64,000 bases of DNA, taken from assembly GCA_030737835.1 (NCBI GenBank), contig CM060855.1, positions 857,599 to 921,598 of the forward strand. Reading direction: 5' to 3'. The notes below the pieces were generated by a model. The model was not told the origin of the DNA. It did no database searches and was given only the letters and a program-made list of their open reading frames with translations. Positions 23,236 to 34,554 of the stretch are shown here, piece by piece (positions within the stretch are counted from its first letter, which is position 1; each line of letters begins with the position of its first letter). Both the position numbers and the translations under genes were made by a program. This DNA comes from Acorus gramineus (taxonomy: Eukaryota > Streptophyta > Magnoliopsida > Acorales > Acoraceae).

Positions 23236-23794
23236 TCGAATTTGTTGTAGTGTATTCATTTTTCAATGAATGCTACCATCAGCACATCATATGTTTTGGG
23301 TCTACCTTTGACTATTTAGTTTTATCTATGTAATATCAATGTGGATTGTGGACATTATTTAGGACCATTGATGTGTTGTATGATGTATTTAACTTATGCA
23401 AGTTTGTGTTTAACTTATGATGCAGGTATCATAGTTTTATCTATGATGTTAACAATGTCTTTAACTTATCTATGCAGGTTTGTGTTTTATCTTAAGACTA
23501 TCATTGATTATTGTTTTATCTATGTAGTTGCAAGTTTGTGTTTTATCATATATAGGACTATTATTGTTTACTGTTTAGGAAATCGAACTTATCCATGTTA
23601 TTTTAAAAAAAACTTGACATTAAAAACGGGCATCTATGATGTAAATAATGTCGTTAACATATGCAGGTTTGTGTTTACTTATGCACGTTTGTGTTTTATC
23701 AGGATTATCATTGTTTAGAACAGCATACTTATCTATCTTATTTTTTATAAAAAAAAATTGATTTAAAAAATGGGCACTATTCCCGGATTGACCT

Positions 23795-26006
23795 TGTAAT
23801 AACCCGAACCCTCTTAAGCCGGTTTATGCTAATATTTACGTATTTGAATTGCAGAATAAGATAGTTTTATGTTATTGAGCTTTTGGTTGAGCTTTTGGTC
23901 CTTATTATTCTTGAAGTCTTGCATTTGGTTTCATTTTTAGAAAGCACCTTCGAGGCATATTTGGAGTTCGCACTAAACATATGAAGTCTTCATTTTTTAG
24001 TTATCTTTCATATAAAATTAGTTTTGCATCATTTGGAGCTGTATTGGAAAAGTTATGGCTGTTTTACCATTTCTGCCCTTAGAAGAATAAATCGCGAGGT
24101 CTTCTGTTTGTTGCTATTTTTAAGTATAGTTGGAGGCTTCTTCGGATCTTGGCCTAAATATAGAAGTTGTAGATATTTTCGTTTTCTTTCCAACTGAAGT
24201 TGTATCATTTGAAGTGGACTTTCCTACGAGAAATTATAGCAGTTTGAGTCGAGGTTGCGCAGATTTTAGTGGAAGGGCATTTTCGTAATTTTGTGGAACC
24301 CAAGGTTTCATTTAAATGGGATAGTCGGTGGGGCTGGTTATATTTGGCGGAGGGAGAGCGTCCGAGGCTCTGGGTAAGGATTAAAAGGGGAAATTAGGAA
24401 AAGCTTTGTGGAATATTTTTCGTGTCGTACTGGGTAAGGATTTTTATTCTTTTTATAGTTATTTTTTGTCTAGAGTTGTTCTATTTTAGTTGTGGATTAA
24501 AAATTATGATTTGGGACTGAAATATGAAATTGTTTTGAGGCTGGGTAAATAAGAATTGGAGAGTTATTTTATTGTGTTAACTTATGATTGGTGATGGGGA
24601 TATTGTATTTGTTTTGGGGGAACTGAGAAATTCTTGATTAATGGGATTATATGTTAGTATCTGATTGAGATTATATTTTTATCAGTGGATTCTTGTCTAC
24701 GTGGTTTAGGAGTTGGAATAGAGTGAGTCCAGTTTGAGGTGGTGAATTGCGAGGTAAGTAACCTGATCGACATTTGTTGATTCCATTTCATTCCACGTGG
24801 TATTGTTATAAGTGACCCAATATTGTGTTTGTTATTTCCAATTCTGTGCTTCATCGTTGTTTCTTATCATCTCTAATATTGTTTGGAATTCGGAGCTATT
24901 TTGATCACTATTTATTCATGACATTTAATATTGTTGGTTACTCTATTATATTGTTGAGACCCGGAATTCTTCGTATCACTTTTACTAGTTAGAATTGTTT
25001 TTTCATTGAGAACCGTTTCATATTTATTCATTACTACTCAGTTATCACTCAAAATTGTGGTTTATATTATCCTGATTCAAATTAGTCCTTGATGTGTCAT
25101 CTTTGAGGTTTGTTTGTTATTCATCATTATTATTTAATCATTGTCATCTATCATTGTTCTAGATAGCTTTCGAGAGTGTCCATTGTTGATAATTCTAAAG
25201 TCAGAGTTGATCTGTAAGCATATTGTGAGCCTTCCTTCGAACCTGATGCATCCATCCCAGTGTCTTTCAATTGACCTATGATCTACATGGTTGTGCTGTC
25301 CGACCATGAAGCCTTGTAGTGTGTTTGTTTCGCTACTTCTATATTATTTTTTGTTTACTTGGAGTTGGATGATCATAGACCTTACAGTGAGGATTGAGGA
25401 TTACCTCGGCGCGCATGAGTACGTATGGTCCAGCGAGGGGGACTTGAGAATACCCTGCCGTGCCTGGACGTTCCAAGGGCTAGGTAGCGATTCCGCGGTG
25501 GACGTTCCAAGGGCAACCCGCGATAGGTATAGATGTTGTCGACATCTCGGACATAAGGGTCAAGATGGGGTCATGTAGATGGTCTATCCAGCGCTTTGGT
25601 AATTTAGCAGCCAGAATTGTGATTCCCTTATCATCTTGTAGAATTGTGACATCTCGAGTTCCATTAATGAGTTAATTGACCTTCTTTGATTGATGGGTGA
25701 TTTCAGAGTATGTGTCTTCACTCCAGTTGTGTTGCTTCTTGATGATATTTATTGGTTCTATCAGCGATGTTATTGTTCTCTACTGATGATCATACAGTGC
25801 TTTCATTTGTTATTATGCTTTGACATGGTGTTGACTAAGCTTAACTTTGATGTCACCCTTGTTTTCCTTATGCGTGGAATGTCTGGGTTACTTACTGAGC
25901 ATCTTTCGCCCATTCTATTCTATTTTTCCTATTTTTGTAGAGTAGAGGCGGGGGTTTCTAGGCGTTTGACTTTATCTTATTTGTTGTCACGTCCAGTTGG
26001 TGATAG

Positions 26007-26042
<36 letters not shown>

Positions 26043-26348
26043 TTTTGATGTTGTGGATTTGTATATAATTAGTTTTGGTAGAGGCTGTCTAGCAGCTCTG
26101 TGTATATATGGATGATTGTATATGAGGTGTGTTAGATGCTCTATTGACTGCTTAAACTTTCCTGGGTGAGTTTATATAGGTGATTATATATATCTTGATG
26201 ATTATATGTTATCCCAGGGTTGTTACCAGATGTTACCAGATGAGATTATATAGGGTAGTTATTTCGATGGTTTTTTTTAAAAAAAAAATGGTGAGTTTTG
26301 AGGCACGTGACGTGCTCGTGCCGGTATTTTTGGGCTCGGACCGTCACA
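23795..26348. mobile_element. 2.55-kb solo LTR in the hAT (fossil)
   Basis: Starts TGTAATAACCCGAACCC and ends GGACCGTCACA, with the perfect 5-bp TSD GACCT at 23790-23794 and 26349-26353. Length and ends suggest a Ty3/gypsy LTR. No internal coding region remains, so it is a recombined relic. It contains a (TG)n run at 26010-26041. The TSD lies within the GACCCG-rich 3' end of the hAT, so it inserted after the hAT did. Confidence 0.85.
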
Positions 26349-27839
26349 GACCTGAACCCGACCCGGGTCCGGGTCTGGGTCCCAATATTGTTTGGGTCTG
26401 CCGGGTCTAACCCAAGACATGGGTCCGGCGAACCCAAGCCCGGGTCAGGTCCGGGTCCATAGGCCTGTCTAAATCCTCATAAATTATGTTATTTAATTGT
26501 CAATCTCTCCTTTTTTTCATATTTCTTTTCAAATCCCCAACTTCAAATGCATATTTCGTTATTAGTCTCTATGCCAAACATCAATTTGAATAGCGTTAGT
26601 TTGTGAAATGTGATTTTTATTTTTAAGTCTTTCTAAATTATGTTATTTAGTAATCAGTCCCTCTCTTTTTCATAATTCTTTTTAAATCTAACTTCAAATA
26701 CTTTTTTCTTATTAGTCTATGGACAAAATGTCTTTATGATGCTTCAGAAGCTTCTATGAGCGGTCAACTTCAGAGATCCAATAACAATGTGCAACAATAC
26801 TTCCACAAGATAGAGAGTGCCACTTCTTCTTACACAAGATAGAGAGTGCAACAATACTTCCACAAGATAGAGAGTGTCACGCCGCTTTCAGGTGACCTGA
26901 CTCCGTACTATTACATTGTCAAAGCTGTCTAATTAGGATTTACATAAGCAAAAGAAAAATGAAAACATAAGCAAATTTGAATATTTTTTCATTATTGAAT
27001 TTTAATTTAAACAATTTTATCTTGGTTGAAAATTATGAAATCTCAAATTATATATTTTTTAGTGTAATTAGAATTTTAAATTTAAAAAATTAGATACCAT
27101 TAAAACATTTGTGTGCGGTCAATGAAAAATTTCTTTTGCATGGTTATAAACTTTTATTTATTTAGAGATTTAGTGATTTTATAGGAATCTAACATATTCA
27201 TATTATTTATTTATTTTCTTGCATTTAAGCTATTATTATCTTAGTTTTCATTTAATTATTTATTTATATTTGAAATCTCATTCATGAAGGATCTGAGATT
27301 TTTTTCTACTTTATAGAATCTTGGCTACGCCACTGCACATCATCATTAATTTGAATTATCAAATAATGAAAGTTGAATTAGTATAGGCTAAATAAGAAAA
27401 TCGATATCATGGTTAAAAAAAGGTTAAAAATGATTTCATTGGGGGTTTCTTTAATTTAGGGGATGAATAATTTTTGAATTTTAACTATCCAAGCCCCAAA
27501 TAAACGAATATCTTACGCAAGAACTAACAATGAAAAAATCATTTGAAGTTGAAGACTTAAAATACAATACGAAGATTGGAGGGATCAAACGCTAAATATC
27601 ATAATTTACAAGGACTTAAAAATAAAATTTTCAAATGATAGTTTACGAATTTTAACTATCCATCAGCCCAAAAAGACAGACGTTTGACGGATGAATTAAT
27701 AATGAAATAGAGTTTGAAGTTGGGGACGTAAAATAAATATGTAGAATGTAGAGATCGATCACTAAATAACATATAGTTTATATGGACTTAAGAATAAACT
27801 CTATTTTTTCTTATTATCAGAGGGTCAGTTTCAAAACTC

Positions 27840-28238
27840 TCGTCAGGCATCAGCAACAGGCCAACCTGACCCATGAAAACAAGATCCAGGCCCGCGGGCC
27901 TGTTTGGCAAACAGGCCCTAGCCGAGTCAACATAATACTTACCCAAGGGATTGGGACTACACGGGTTTGTCGGGCTAGGCCCTGGCTTCAGACCATGGGT
28001 GGGCCTGCAAGAACCCACACAAAACATGAACAAGAGCTTCTTCATCGCTTACAATGGAAAATGATACATCCAACCCCAATTACGGTCCACATCAGCTTTT
28101 TTTTAAAAAAAAAATCATACACTTTTCAAAAAAAATGTATGTTGTTATACAAAATGAAGTATATACTCAAGTATCCATCAATGTTGAAAACCTAATTGAA
28201 AATACCCACATAATAGCAATATCACCTGAAATAATTTT
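27840..28238. other. intergenic DNA, GC-rich patch
   Basis: A GGCCTGTTTGGCAAACAGGCC palindrome-like patch near 27896-27920 resembles a decayed transposon end. No gene. Confidence 0.3.
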
Positions 28239-28345
28239 CTATAGGACCGGGACAAATAGGTGGAGATAGCCTTCTCAACTTGACCGTAAAGTCAGCCACA
28301 AAGGGTCACTTGATATAAAACAAAAAAACAAAAAAACGTGATATA
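28238..28345 (+). mobile_element. SINE 3' fragment
   Basis: AGGACCGGGACAAATAGG, CTTGACCGTAAAGTCAGCCA, then an A-rich tail. Same body as the minus-strand SINE at 1926-2150; the tRNA-like head is missing. Confidence 0.65.
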
Positions 28346-28676
28346 ACAAAAATTAGATTTTGGTCAAGAAAAGCTTACGACATTTTTATCATCAAATCAT
28401 ACACATAAAAGCTTTTGCTTTCAAAGAAAAAATAAACCCAGATCAAACACAGCACACCCAAATTCAAAAAATTCAACCCTGCAAGGATCTTGAGATGGGA
28501 AGAATGGGTTATAGTTACCTGGATTTCAATGAACCCAAAATCAGTCATTCATCCACAAGGGTGTCAAATTTTTGTGAGGAGAAGATGCAAATTGGGAAAG
28601 TCTCTTTCTTGGTTTCTCCCTCTCCGTGAATAGCTTTGTTTCATCAGAGCACATTTTGTGGGAAATATTGGGCAAT

Positions 28677-28710
<34 letters not shown>

Positions 28711-28735
28711 AGAGAAGGCTATGTACAACATATAG
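28346..28735. other. gene-free stretch with a 30-T run
   Basis: A pure T run spans about 28679-28709. Minus-strand CCAG/GTAACTAT near 28520 looks like a splice donor after a pyrimidine-rich leader, so this may be a relic 5' UTR, but no coding exon follows. Confidence 0.3.
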
Positions 28736-28743
28736 TTATAATA

Positions 28744-28931
28744 TAGGTGTGTTTTGTTGCATAATTACATAGCTTTTGTTATTGAAGGAAGCTACTTCTG
28801 TAATTATGCAACCAAACAGTTTTACTGTAATAGCTTTCTTTCTGCGGACAAATTTCAGGAAAACAGAATCAGTTTTAAAACTTAGATTCTTGCAGAATCA
28901 GTTTTACAATCGTGCAACCAAACACACCCTA
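28744..28931. mobile_element. short hAT-like MITE (188 bp)
   Basis: Ends TAGGTGTGTTTTGTTGCA and, reversed, TAGGGTGTGTTTGGTTGCA. The flanks TTATAATA and TTATATGT share only the first five bases, so the 8-bp TSD is decayed or wrongly placed. Confidence 0.6.
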
Positions 28932-28939
28932 TTATATGT

Positions 28940-30141
28940 CAAAATGTATATGATACACAAGCCATAAGAAACTATTAACAAAATCTATACAATGATTAAG
29001 ATTGTACCATAGAGGACTTAAAATCAAGCATATGGAGATGTTTCATATTCTCCCTCAAAAAATAAAATAAAATAAAACAATACAATTTTTTGGGCCCGGG
29101 CCCAAGCCTGGTCAATCAACACACCCAGGCAGGGCTGGTCAGTTGATGACCCTTAACACTCGCATAGAAGAAGAACCTTTCTCCCTAGAAATCCAATTTT
29201 GATGGATTGTGCAAAAGAAAAAATTTAGTCTGGAATATCCATAAATGAATATAGAAATATAATTTTTCTAAAGTGTTCCAGTGAAAAGAGAATGAGAATA
29301 AATGTTAAACAAATCCTTAGTAATTATGTTAAGATTTATGCACATAAATTATTAGACAGCATATTAATTTGGTTTGACCCAAGGCCTTCGTAGACATGTC
29401 ATTTACGGAGACCTGATTTGGTTTAGGAGTAGCATCACCGCCAAAAAAATTTAGGACTATTTTTTTTATCATTTTTTAAATAATTTTTACTCTATTTATT
29501 TAGTTTTTTCATTGTTAGAGTTAATAGATATTATTTTATACGAGAGGCAGTGCTAAGAGAAGGGGTTGAGAAACTATTTTGTAATCTGATTATTATTTAA
29601 TAATGAATCATTTCATGTTCTTCTTTGTGGATATAATCAATATTTGTCGAACAACCTAAATGCGTGTGTTCTCTTATGTAATTTCTTTTTCTTTATTATT
29701 TTGTTTGTGTTAAAATCTAACTCTAAAGAGACGAACAAATCATGTTACCTCTAAAGATAAAAAAAAAATAAGCCACACATTCATGGAAAGATTGAGACAA
29801 TTGGGCATCAGGGTTGCCCCCATTTCCATCTTTTTTGTTAAGTCCCCACATAAGCAAAACTAACAAATTGTATAGTGGTGAGTATGAAAACCATGACCAT
29901 AAAAAGATTCATCTCATTCTGACTCATTAAATTTGACATAATTTATAAGGGTGCGTTTGTATTGATGTCAAACTCATCACATGTGCTACTTTTCCAAAAT
30001 AATAGTAACACAAAAGTATTCGGGTGTGTTGGACATTGGATCGGGTTGGCCTGATTAATATCCTAGCATCCACATTGAAATAAGAGAAGAGAAACGGGTT
30101 AGGAAACGACCCTCATATCTTACGGTTACAATAATTGTAGA
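28940..30141. other. intergenic DNA with one repeat block
   Basis: No gene. Bases 29805-29945 (GTCCCCACATAAGCAAAACT, then ACCATGACCATAAAAAG) match blocks at 44500-44640 and, more weakly, 59535-59660 upstream of the FEX gene. Confidence 0.5.
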
Positions 30142-30149
30142 GAGAGAGA

Positions 30150-30600
30150 GAGAGGTGGTAAACGAGTCGAATTAGTCGGGCTTTGATCTATTCAGGCTCG
30201 GTTTGTTTAATATCAGGCTTGGCTCGGCTCGGGACCGAGCTTCATTTTGTGTTCAAGCTCGGCTCGTTGGGCTCGTGAAAAGCTCGGTTGAAGCTCGGCT
30301 CGTTTGTTAAACAAGCCAAGCTAAAGCTCGAATCGAGGCTCGGCTCGGCTCGGCCTCGTTTAACTAAAATAAAAAAACTTATTTAGCATTTGAGAAGTCA
30401 CATTTCACAAATCACAACACCTTATACATGTGAAAGTAACATAAGCTCGGGCTTGGCTTGGCTCAGCTCTGCTCAGACTCGACTCATTTACAAATCGAGT
30501 TTTAAAAATTGTTCAAGCTCGACTCGTTTTTCTAATCAAACGAGCTTTAACCAGGCCAAGACCAAGCCGAACCCGAGCTGCTCGGCTCGTTTACCAGCCC

Positions 30601-30602
<2 letters not shown>
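30150..30602. mobile_element. hAT MITE (GAGCTCG-rich family), copy 1
   Basis: Begins GAGGTGGTAAACGAG and ends GCTCGTTTACCAGCCCTA. It sits inside a (GA)n microsatellite, so the GAGAGAGA on both sides is compatible with an 8-bp TSD but not proof. Both subterminal parts are full of GCTCGGCTCG words in the two orientations. A second copy at 46123-46566 has an unambiguous TSD. Confidence 0.8.

Positions 30603-30634
<32 letters not shown>
30603..30634. repeat. (GA)n microsatellite
   Basis: About 15 GA units. The same run continues left of the MITE at 30139-30149, so the MITE split it. Confidence 0.9.
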
Positions 30635-30637
<3 letters not shown>

Positions 30638-30814
30638 ATTTCTCCCTGCATCTCTCCCAAATGACAACGATCTCAGTTTGTCTCTCGCTCTCTTGATTTT
30701 ATTCAATCTCTCTAAGGCATTTGAATTTGAATGGTAGATATAATAGATAAGGCTCTTGTAGTCTTATCTTTATCGACGAAGAAGATTGAGGAGCTTGTAA
30801 TCCAAATAAGAGGA

Positions 30815-31556
30815 TGTGGGCGCCAAATTTTCTGGCTGCATATATCGGGCCAGGTCACGAAGTCCATCCAATAACGCGGCTGCATATATCGGTCTGACAG
30901 AATGATGACTTGCCGGACTCAAGGCCACCTCGATGGCTTGGGTTATTAGTCCTACCCGATAACGCGGCAGCCCACCAACCCTAGTTCGAACGGGTTCGAC
31001 CCGAAGGCCCAGATCCGACCAATTACGGCAGATTAAGTCAATATCTAATCTATCCAATTATTACATTGATTCACAAAAATCTATAGCACTAAATGACAAT
31101 TATCAGCATTCAATCCCCATCAATACCCTTTTAAATCACCAAATCAGGTCATTATTGACTTTGTCCATCAAATCCCAATGAAATCTGCATATACATATCA
31201 ACCCATAATTGACCAAATCAAGGAGTATATCCTTTGTCTCCTAACCAACAGCTGATGGAATCTCATCTGTCCGATGGAGAGGGTCAAGTCAAAAGCCCTA
31301 ACACCATCCCACCTCCTCTATTAATAGGGGATAAGAACACACATATGAGGTATGCACAATTTCTTTTTACAAAAATCCTTTTTGGCCATTTTCACCGACT
31401 TGAGCATCGGAGGGTTTTCCGCAGGACCCCCACCTCTTGGTGTTGAAGGCGTTCAAGAGATGCTCATCGGCGGTGCAAGATACGTTCGGGCGAAGGAGAA
31501 CGGGAGAGGCCGGATCCGCTTACCCGAGTCCAGTAAGGGAAAGTTCTGCCCCTCCA
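30815..31556 (+). mobile_element. solo LTR of the Tat-lineage family (fossil)
   Basis: Starts TGTGGGCGCCAAATTTT and ends TGCCCCTCCA, with the perfect 5-bp TSD GAGGA at 30810-30814 and 31557-31561. It is the same LTR family as the element at 33556-43135 but in the opposite orientation and 742 bp long against 655-662 bp. A duplicated GCTGCATATATCGG word near 30834 and 30881 contributes to the extra length. Confidence 0.9.
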
Positions 31557-31561
31557 GAGGA

Positions 31562-31996
31562 TTATGTGAAAGTGCTTAAAGAGGTGTCCCGCATGATAAG
31601 TTAACAAGATGTCTCCTAAAAATATGGTGAATGAAAAATGATTTATGTGACAGCCTTAAAATCCTGATTCTGGTATCAATTTTAAAAGAAGGTACATTGT
31701 TTTTCGTGATCTTATTTTTCTTCACAAATGTTATAAAAATTTACATTGATATATAGAAATATAAAGAGTAATATTTATATCATATATCAAAAAAATTGAA
31801 TAGTTTTAAATCAAAATTAATATCATAATATTTATAAATAGATAAATGTACTTATTTGAATTACATTACACTTTCTATATTTTTAAAAAATATGATAAGT
31901 ATTTTGAAATGTATGAAAAAAATGTTTACATATGGTTTAAAAGAGGATAAAAATTTAGAAAACCGAATTAGTTTTTTAATATCTTCAAATGTTTTT
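31562..31996. other. AT-rich stretch, nothing recognised
   Basis: No gene or repeat end supported. Confidence 0.4.
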
Positions 31997-32100
31997 GGGT
32001 TTTTTAGTTTTTAGTCCCTGTAGACTAAAACCAAAATATGAAGAAGTAATGGATCGATCACTAAATCCTATAGTTTATAGGGACTTAAAAATAAAAACCC
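31997..32100. mobile_element. internally deleted foldback MULE (104 bp)
   Basis: GGGTTTTTTAGTTTTTAGTC on the left and GGGTTTTTATTTTTAAGTCC reversed on the right are inverted arms of the family seen complete at 43715-43988. TSD unclear. Confidence 0.55.
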
Positions 32101-32805
32101 AATTTTTTTATATTTACCAAGCAAAAAAAAATATTTTTATATTTTTTAAAATATATTTTTTGCAAAAAAGGCTTATATATTTCAGGAAAATATTATACAT
32201 ATTATCTTAGAGTTGATTTGTTAGTATCTTTTAAAATATTTTTTAAAATTATCTGAATTCAAAATTTCTAACAAAAAATTTATAAAAATATTTTTTAAAT
32301 CATATTAATTATAATATCATGTTAAATAAATGAAAGGATCGTTCTTTTTTTTATGGAGAAAAATAGGGTAGATTAGATCTAGTGTATTGTTATTTTTTGA
32401 AAAAGATCATATCGTTGCTCTTGTAGATTTTTTTTATTTTTAAATATTTAAATATTAAAAAAATAAAAAAATTCATTGTATAAAATATTTAAATTTTTTG
32501 CTAGATTTGGTTTATAATATTCAATAAATATTTAAAAAAAAATGATTAAATTGGATAGATTTAGTTGTTAACATTTCCTTGGGAAAATATATCTCTTTAA
32601 TATTTAAAAAAAGAAAAAAGTTGAAGGCCTCATATAGGGCTACACAAAAGGGTTGGACATATCATTTTTCTTATCTAAAACAAAAATCTCCTTTTTTCAT
32701 CTTAATACACTAAGAAATACACATTGCACACATTTATGCAACCATAATATCTTATTCAAATTTAATTATAAAGTCATTCATATCCATTTTTGTGACATTA
32801 AGACT
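32101..32805. other. very AT-rich stretch, nothing recognised
   Basis: Long A and T runs, no coding or element structure. Confidence 0.4.
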
Positions 32806-33110
32806 CCGTTTGGAACGGGAATATGATTTATTCTTGAGTATACATTTATTCTAGCATAAGTGAGTATAAATAAGAATAAAGTGATTTTGTATTTGGTTGT
32901 GTTTTGAATTATTCTCGTAGATAAACGTAAGAATAAATGTTTTGTTATTTGGGTAAAATGTGAATAAAGTATGTATAAAGATTTATAAAAGGTGAAAAAA
33001 TAATGGTATAGAAAAATAATGAGATAAAATCCTTATTTTCATTTTAAAATCAGAACAATTGTCCGCACTTTATCTCATTATTTTTTTATACCAAACAGAA
33101 TAAGTTGTCT
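32806..33110. mobile_element. MITE family B, copy 1
   Basis: Starts near CTCCGTTTGGAACGGGAATA and contains TGTATTTGGTTGTGTTTTGA and AAAATGTGAATAAAGT, both shared with the copy at 46614-47013. Right end near ACCAAACAGAATAAG. No clear TSD. Confidence 0.6.
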
Positions 33111-33555
33111 CCCTCTCACTTATCCTCACAATTACAGTTTATCCCACCACCACTACTAGGTGTGCAATTTAGTCGATTTGGTTTGATTTTTTGTAAACTA
33201 AAAATTGAACCCAATTATAATTATATCTAACCCGAAAACTGAACTAAACCAATGTTGTTTCGTTAACCTGAGATAAATCGAATGGAAGTGGACTGTTAAA
33301 GATAAATATATATATACATGTACTAAAAAAAATTTCTTCCTACCATTTTGGGTTTATTAGAGTTTTTTGAGGGGTGGTTTACAACTTTACATGAATATTT
33401 AAAAAGTTTGGGACTGATAGTATAAATTAATGTATTCATATTTATGAATGTTAATGGTATAACATAGTTTTTAATATAAAAAAATGATCTAAATGAAATT
33501 TGATTATGAATAACCATGTATTTAAATCTAATTCGATTCATTTCAGTTAGTTTGG

Positions 33556-34210
33556 TGGAGGGGCAGAAATTTTGCTCATCGAGTTCGGGTAAATGGATCC
33601 AGCCAGTCTTGTTCTCCTCCGCCTGATTTTGTCGTCTTCCCCCGAGAAGTACTCCTTGAATGTCGTAGACACAGGGAGGTGGAGACCTGCGAAAGACCAT
33701 CCGACGCTCAAGTCAGTCAAAGTGGCCAAAAAAAAGCTTTTACAAAGAGAAATTGTGCATACCTTCTGTGTGTGTTCTTGCCCCCTATTTATAGAGGATT
33801 TACTGTGATTAGGGTTTCTGATTGACTCCTTTGCATCGGACGGATGAGAATCCACTAGTTATTAGTGAGGAGACAATAGATAAAATCATAAGATTTGGTT
33901 AATTATAAGTTAGACATGTAAATCCATATTTGGTTGGGATTCTGTGGACATAGTCAATGATGACTTGATTTGTACCAGCATTGATTGAGTTTGAATGGTG
34001 ATAATTGTGGTTAATGCAGCATATTTAAGAAGATTACGGCATTATTTGAGTGGATAAATACTGACTTGGCCGGCTGCAGTTGGTCAGGTATGGGTCTTCG
34101 GGCTGAGTTTGTTCGGGTTCGAATAGGACGGGCCGTCGTTGCGTCGGGCTGGATCCGACGGGACCCGCGATCCGACCCACTTTAGATAGCTTGAAAATTT
34201 GGCGTCCACA
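33556..34210 (-). repeat. 3' LTR of the Tat element
   Basis: 655 bp, ends TGGAGGGGCAG and GGCGTCCACA on the plus strand. It is the 3' LTR because the coding strand is minus. It differs from its partner by about 53 substitutions and small indels (hand count), including an 8-bp length difference near 33960. Confidence 0.93.
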
Positions 34211-34213
34211 GAT

Positions 34214-34226
34214 GCCCCCTTTTTCC
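34214..34226 (-). other. polypurine tract
   Basis: GGAAAAAGGGGGC on the minus strand directly before the 3' LTR, the expected plus-strand priming site in this family. Confidence 0.8.
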
Positions 34227-34554
34227 TACTTGACTGGGAGCTCTTCCTGTCGAGTGGGGAAAATTTTGTACGAGGCGCCACGTGTCGGGCCGCAACCTAT
34301 GTCACATCGAAATTATTCGTCTCTGGTCGGGCACGTATCCCTTTTGATTCGGTGGCCCATTTTGCTTCGAGGGGAGCGCTGGATGGAGGCGTCAAGTGTC
34401 AGGTTGACTGAACTGACGAGATGTCGTTTCAAGAAGGGCAACCGACGGTTTATGAGGGACCTAGGTTACTGCCCCGGCATAATTGGTCGCTTCGGTTCGG
34501 GGAACAGCGCGGCGAAGACGAGGAGGTGGATCTGTAGCCTATAAATCATCTTGA

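Larger units (their letters stand above)
17575..23252. mobile_element. non-autonomous CACTA (En/Spm) transposon carrying host gene pieces
   Basis: Terminal repeats CACTACAAGAAATTC (left) and CACTACAACAAATTC (right, reversed) match 14/15. The 3-bp TSD is TAT on both sides (17572-17574 and 23253-23255). Arrays of TTTCGTAGC / TTTCGCAGC in both orientations fill about 17595-18010 and 22905-23235, as expected for the subterminal transposase-binding repeats of CACTA elements. I saw no TNPA/TNPD-like transposase in the 5.7 kb. The interior instead holds fragments of two host genes, a minus-strand AASDH-like one and a plus-strand DUF1645 one. Movement would need a transposase from another copy. Confidence 0.92.
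14315..26467 (+). mobile_element. hAT transposon, about 3.9 kb without later insertions
   Basis: The left end is TAGGCCTGTTAATAGGTC; the right end, reversed, is CAGGCCTATGGACCCGG. The 8-bp TSDs TCTAGATC (14307-14314) and TCTAAATC (26468-26475) match 7/8, and hAT elements make 8-bp TSDs. GACCCG-rich subterminal tracts lie at both ends (14390-14460; 26349-26460). A BED/hAT transposase relic sits at 14967-17356. A CACTA element (17575-23252) and a solo LTR (23795-26348) are inserted inside. Removing both leaves roughly 3.9 kb, a normal size for an autonomous plant hAT. Confidence 0.85.
14294..27801. mobile_element. foldback MULE split by later insertions (outer shell of a nest)
   Basis: The left arm is 14294-14314 plus 26468-26740, now split by a hAT insertion; the right arm is about 27490-27801. 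The right arm reversed reads GAGTTTATTCTTAAGTCC and later TTATTTAGTGATCGATCTCT. The left arm, read across the insertion, gives GTTCTCTAAATCCTCATA and later TTATTTAATTGTCAATCTCT. The same arm type occurs in the complete foldback elements at 43715 and 54671. The loop (26740-27490) has no gene, only a short repeat (ACAAGATAGAGAGTG, three times at 26803-26878). The 9-bp flanks match only 6/9, so exact ends are uncertain. Confidence 0.6.

Noticed and set aside
26010-26041. Z-DNA or regulatory role for the (TG)n run
   Set aside because: An ordinary microsatellite in a solo LTR; no evidence for function.
30142-30149. TSD of the MITE at 30150
   Set aside because: GAGAGAGA lies in a GA microsatellite and would match by chance; I used the second copy of the family (46123) to establish the ends.
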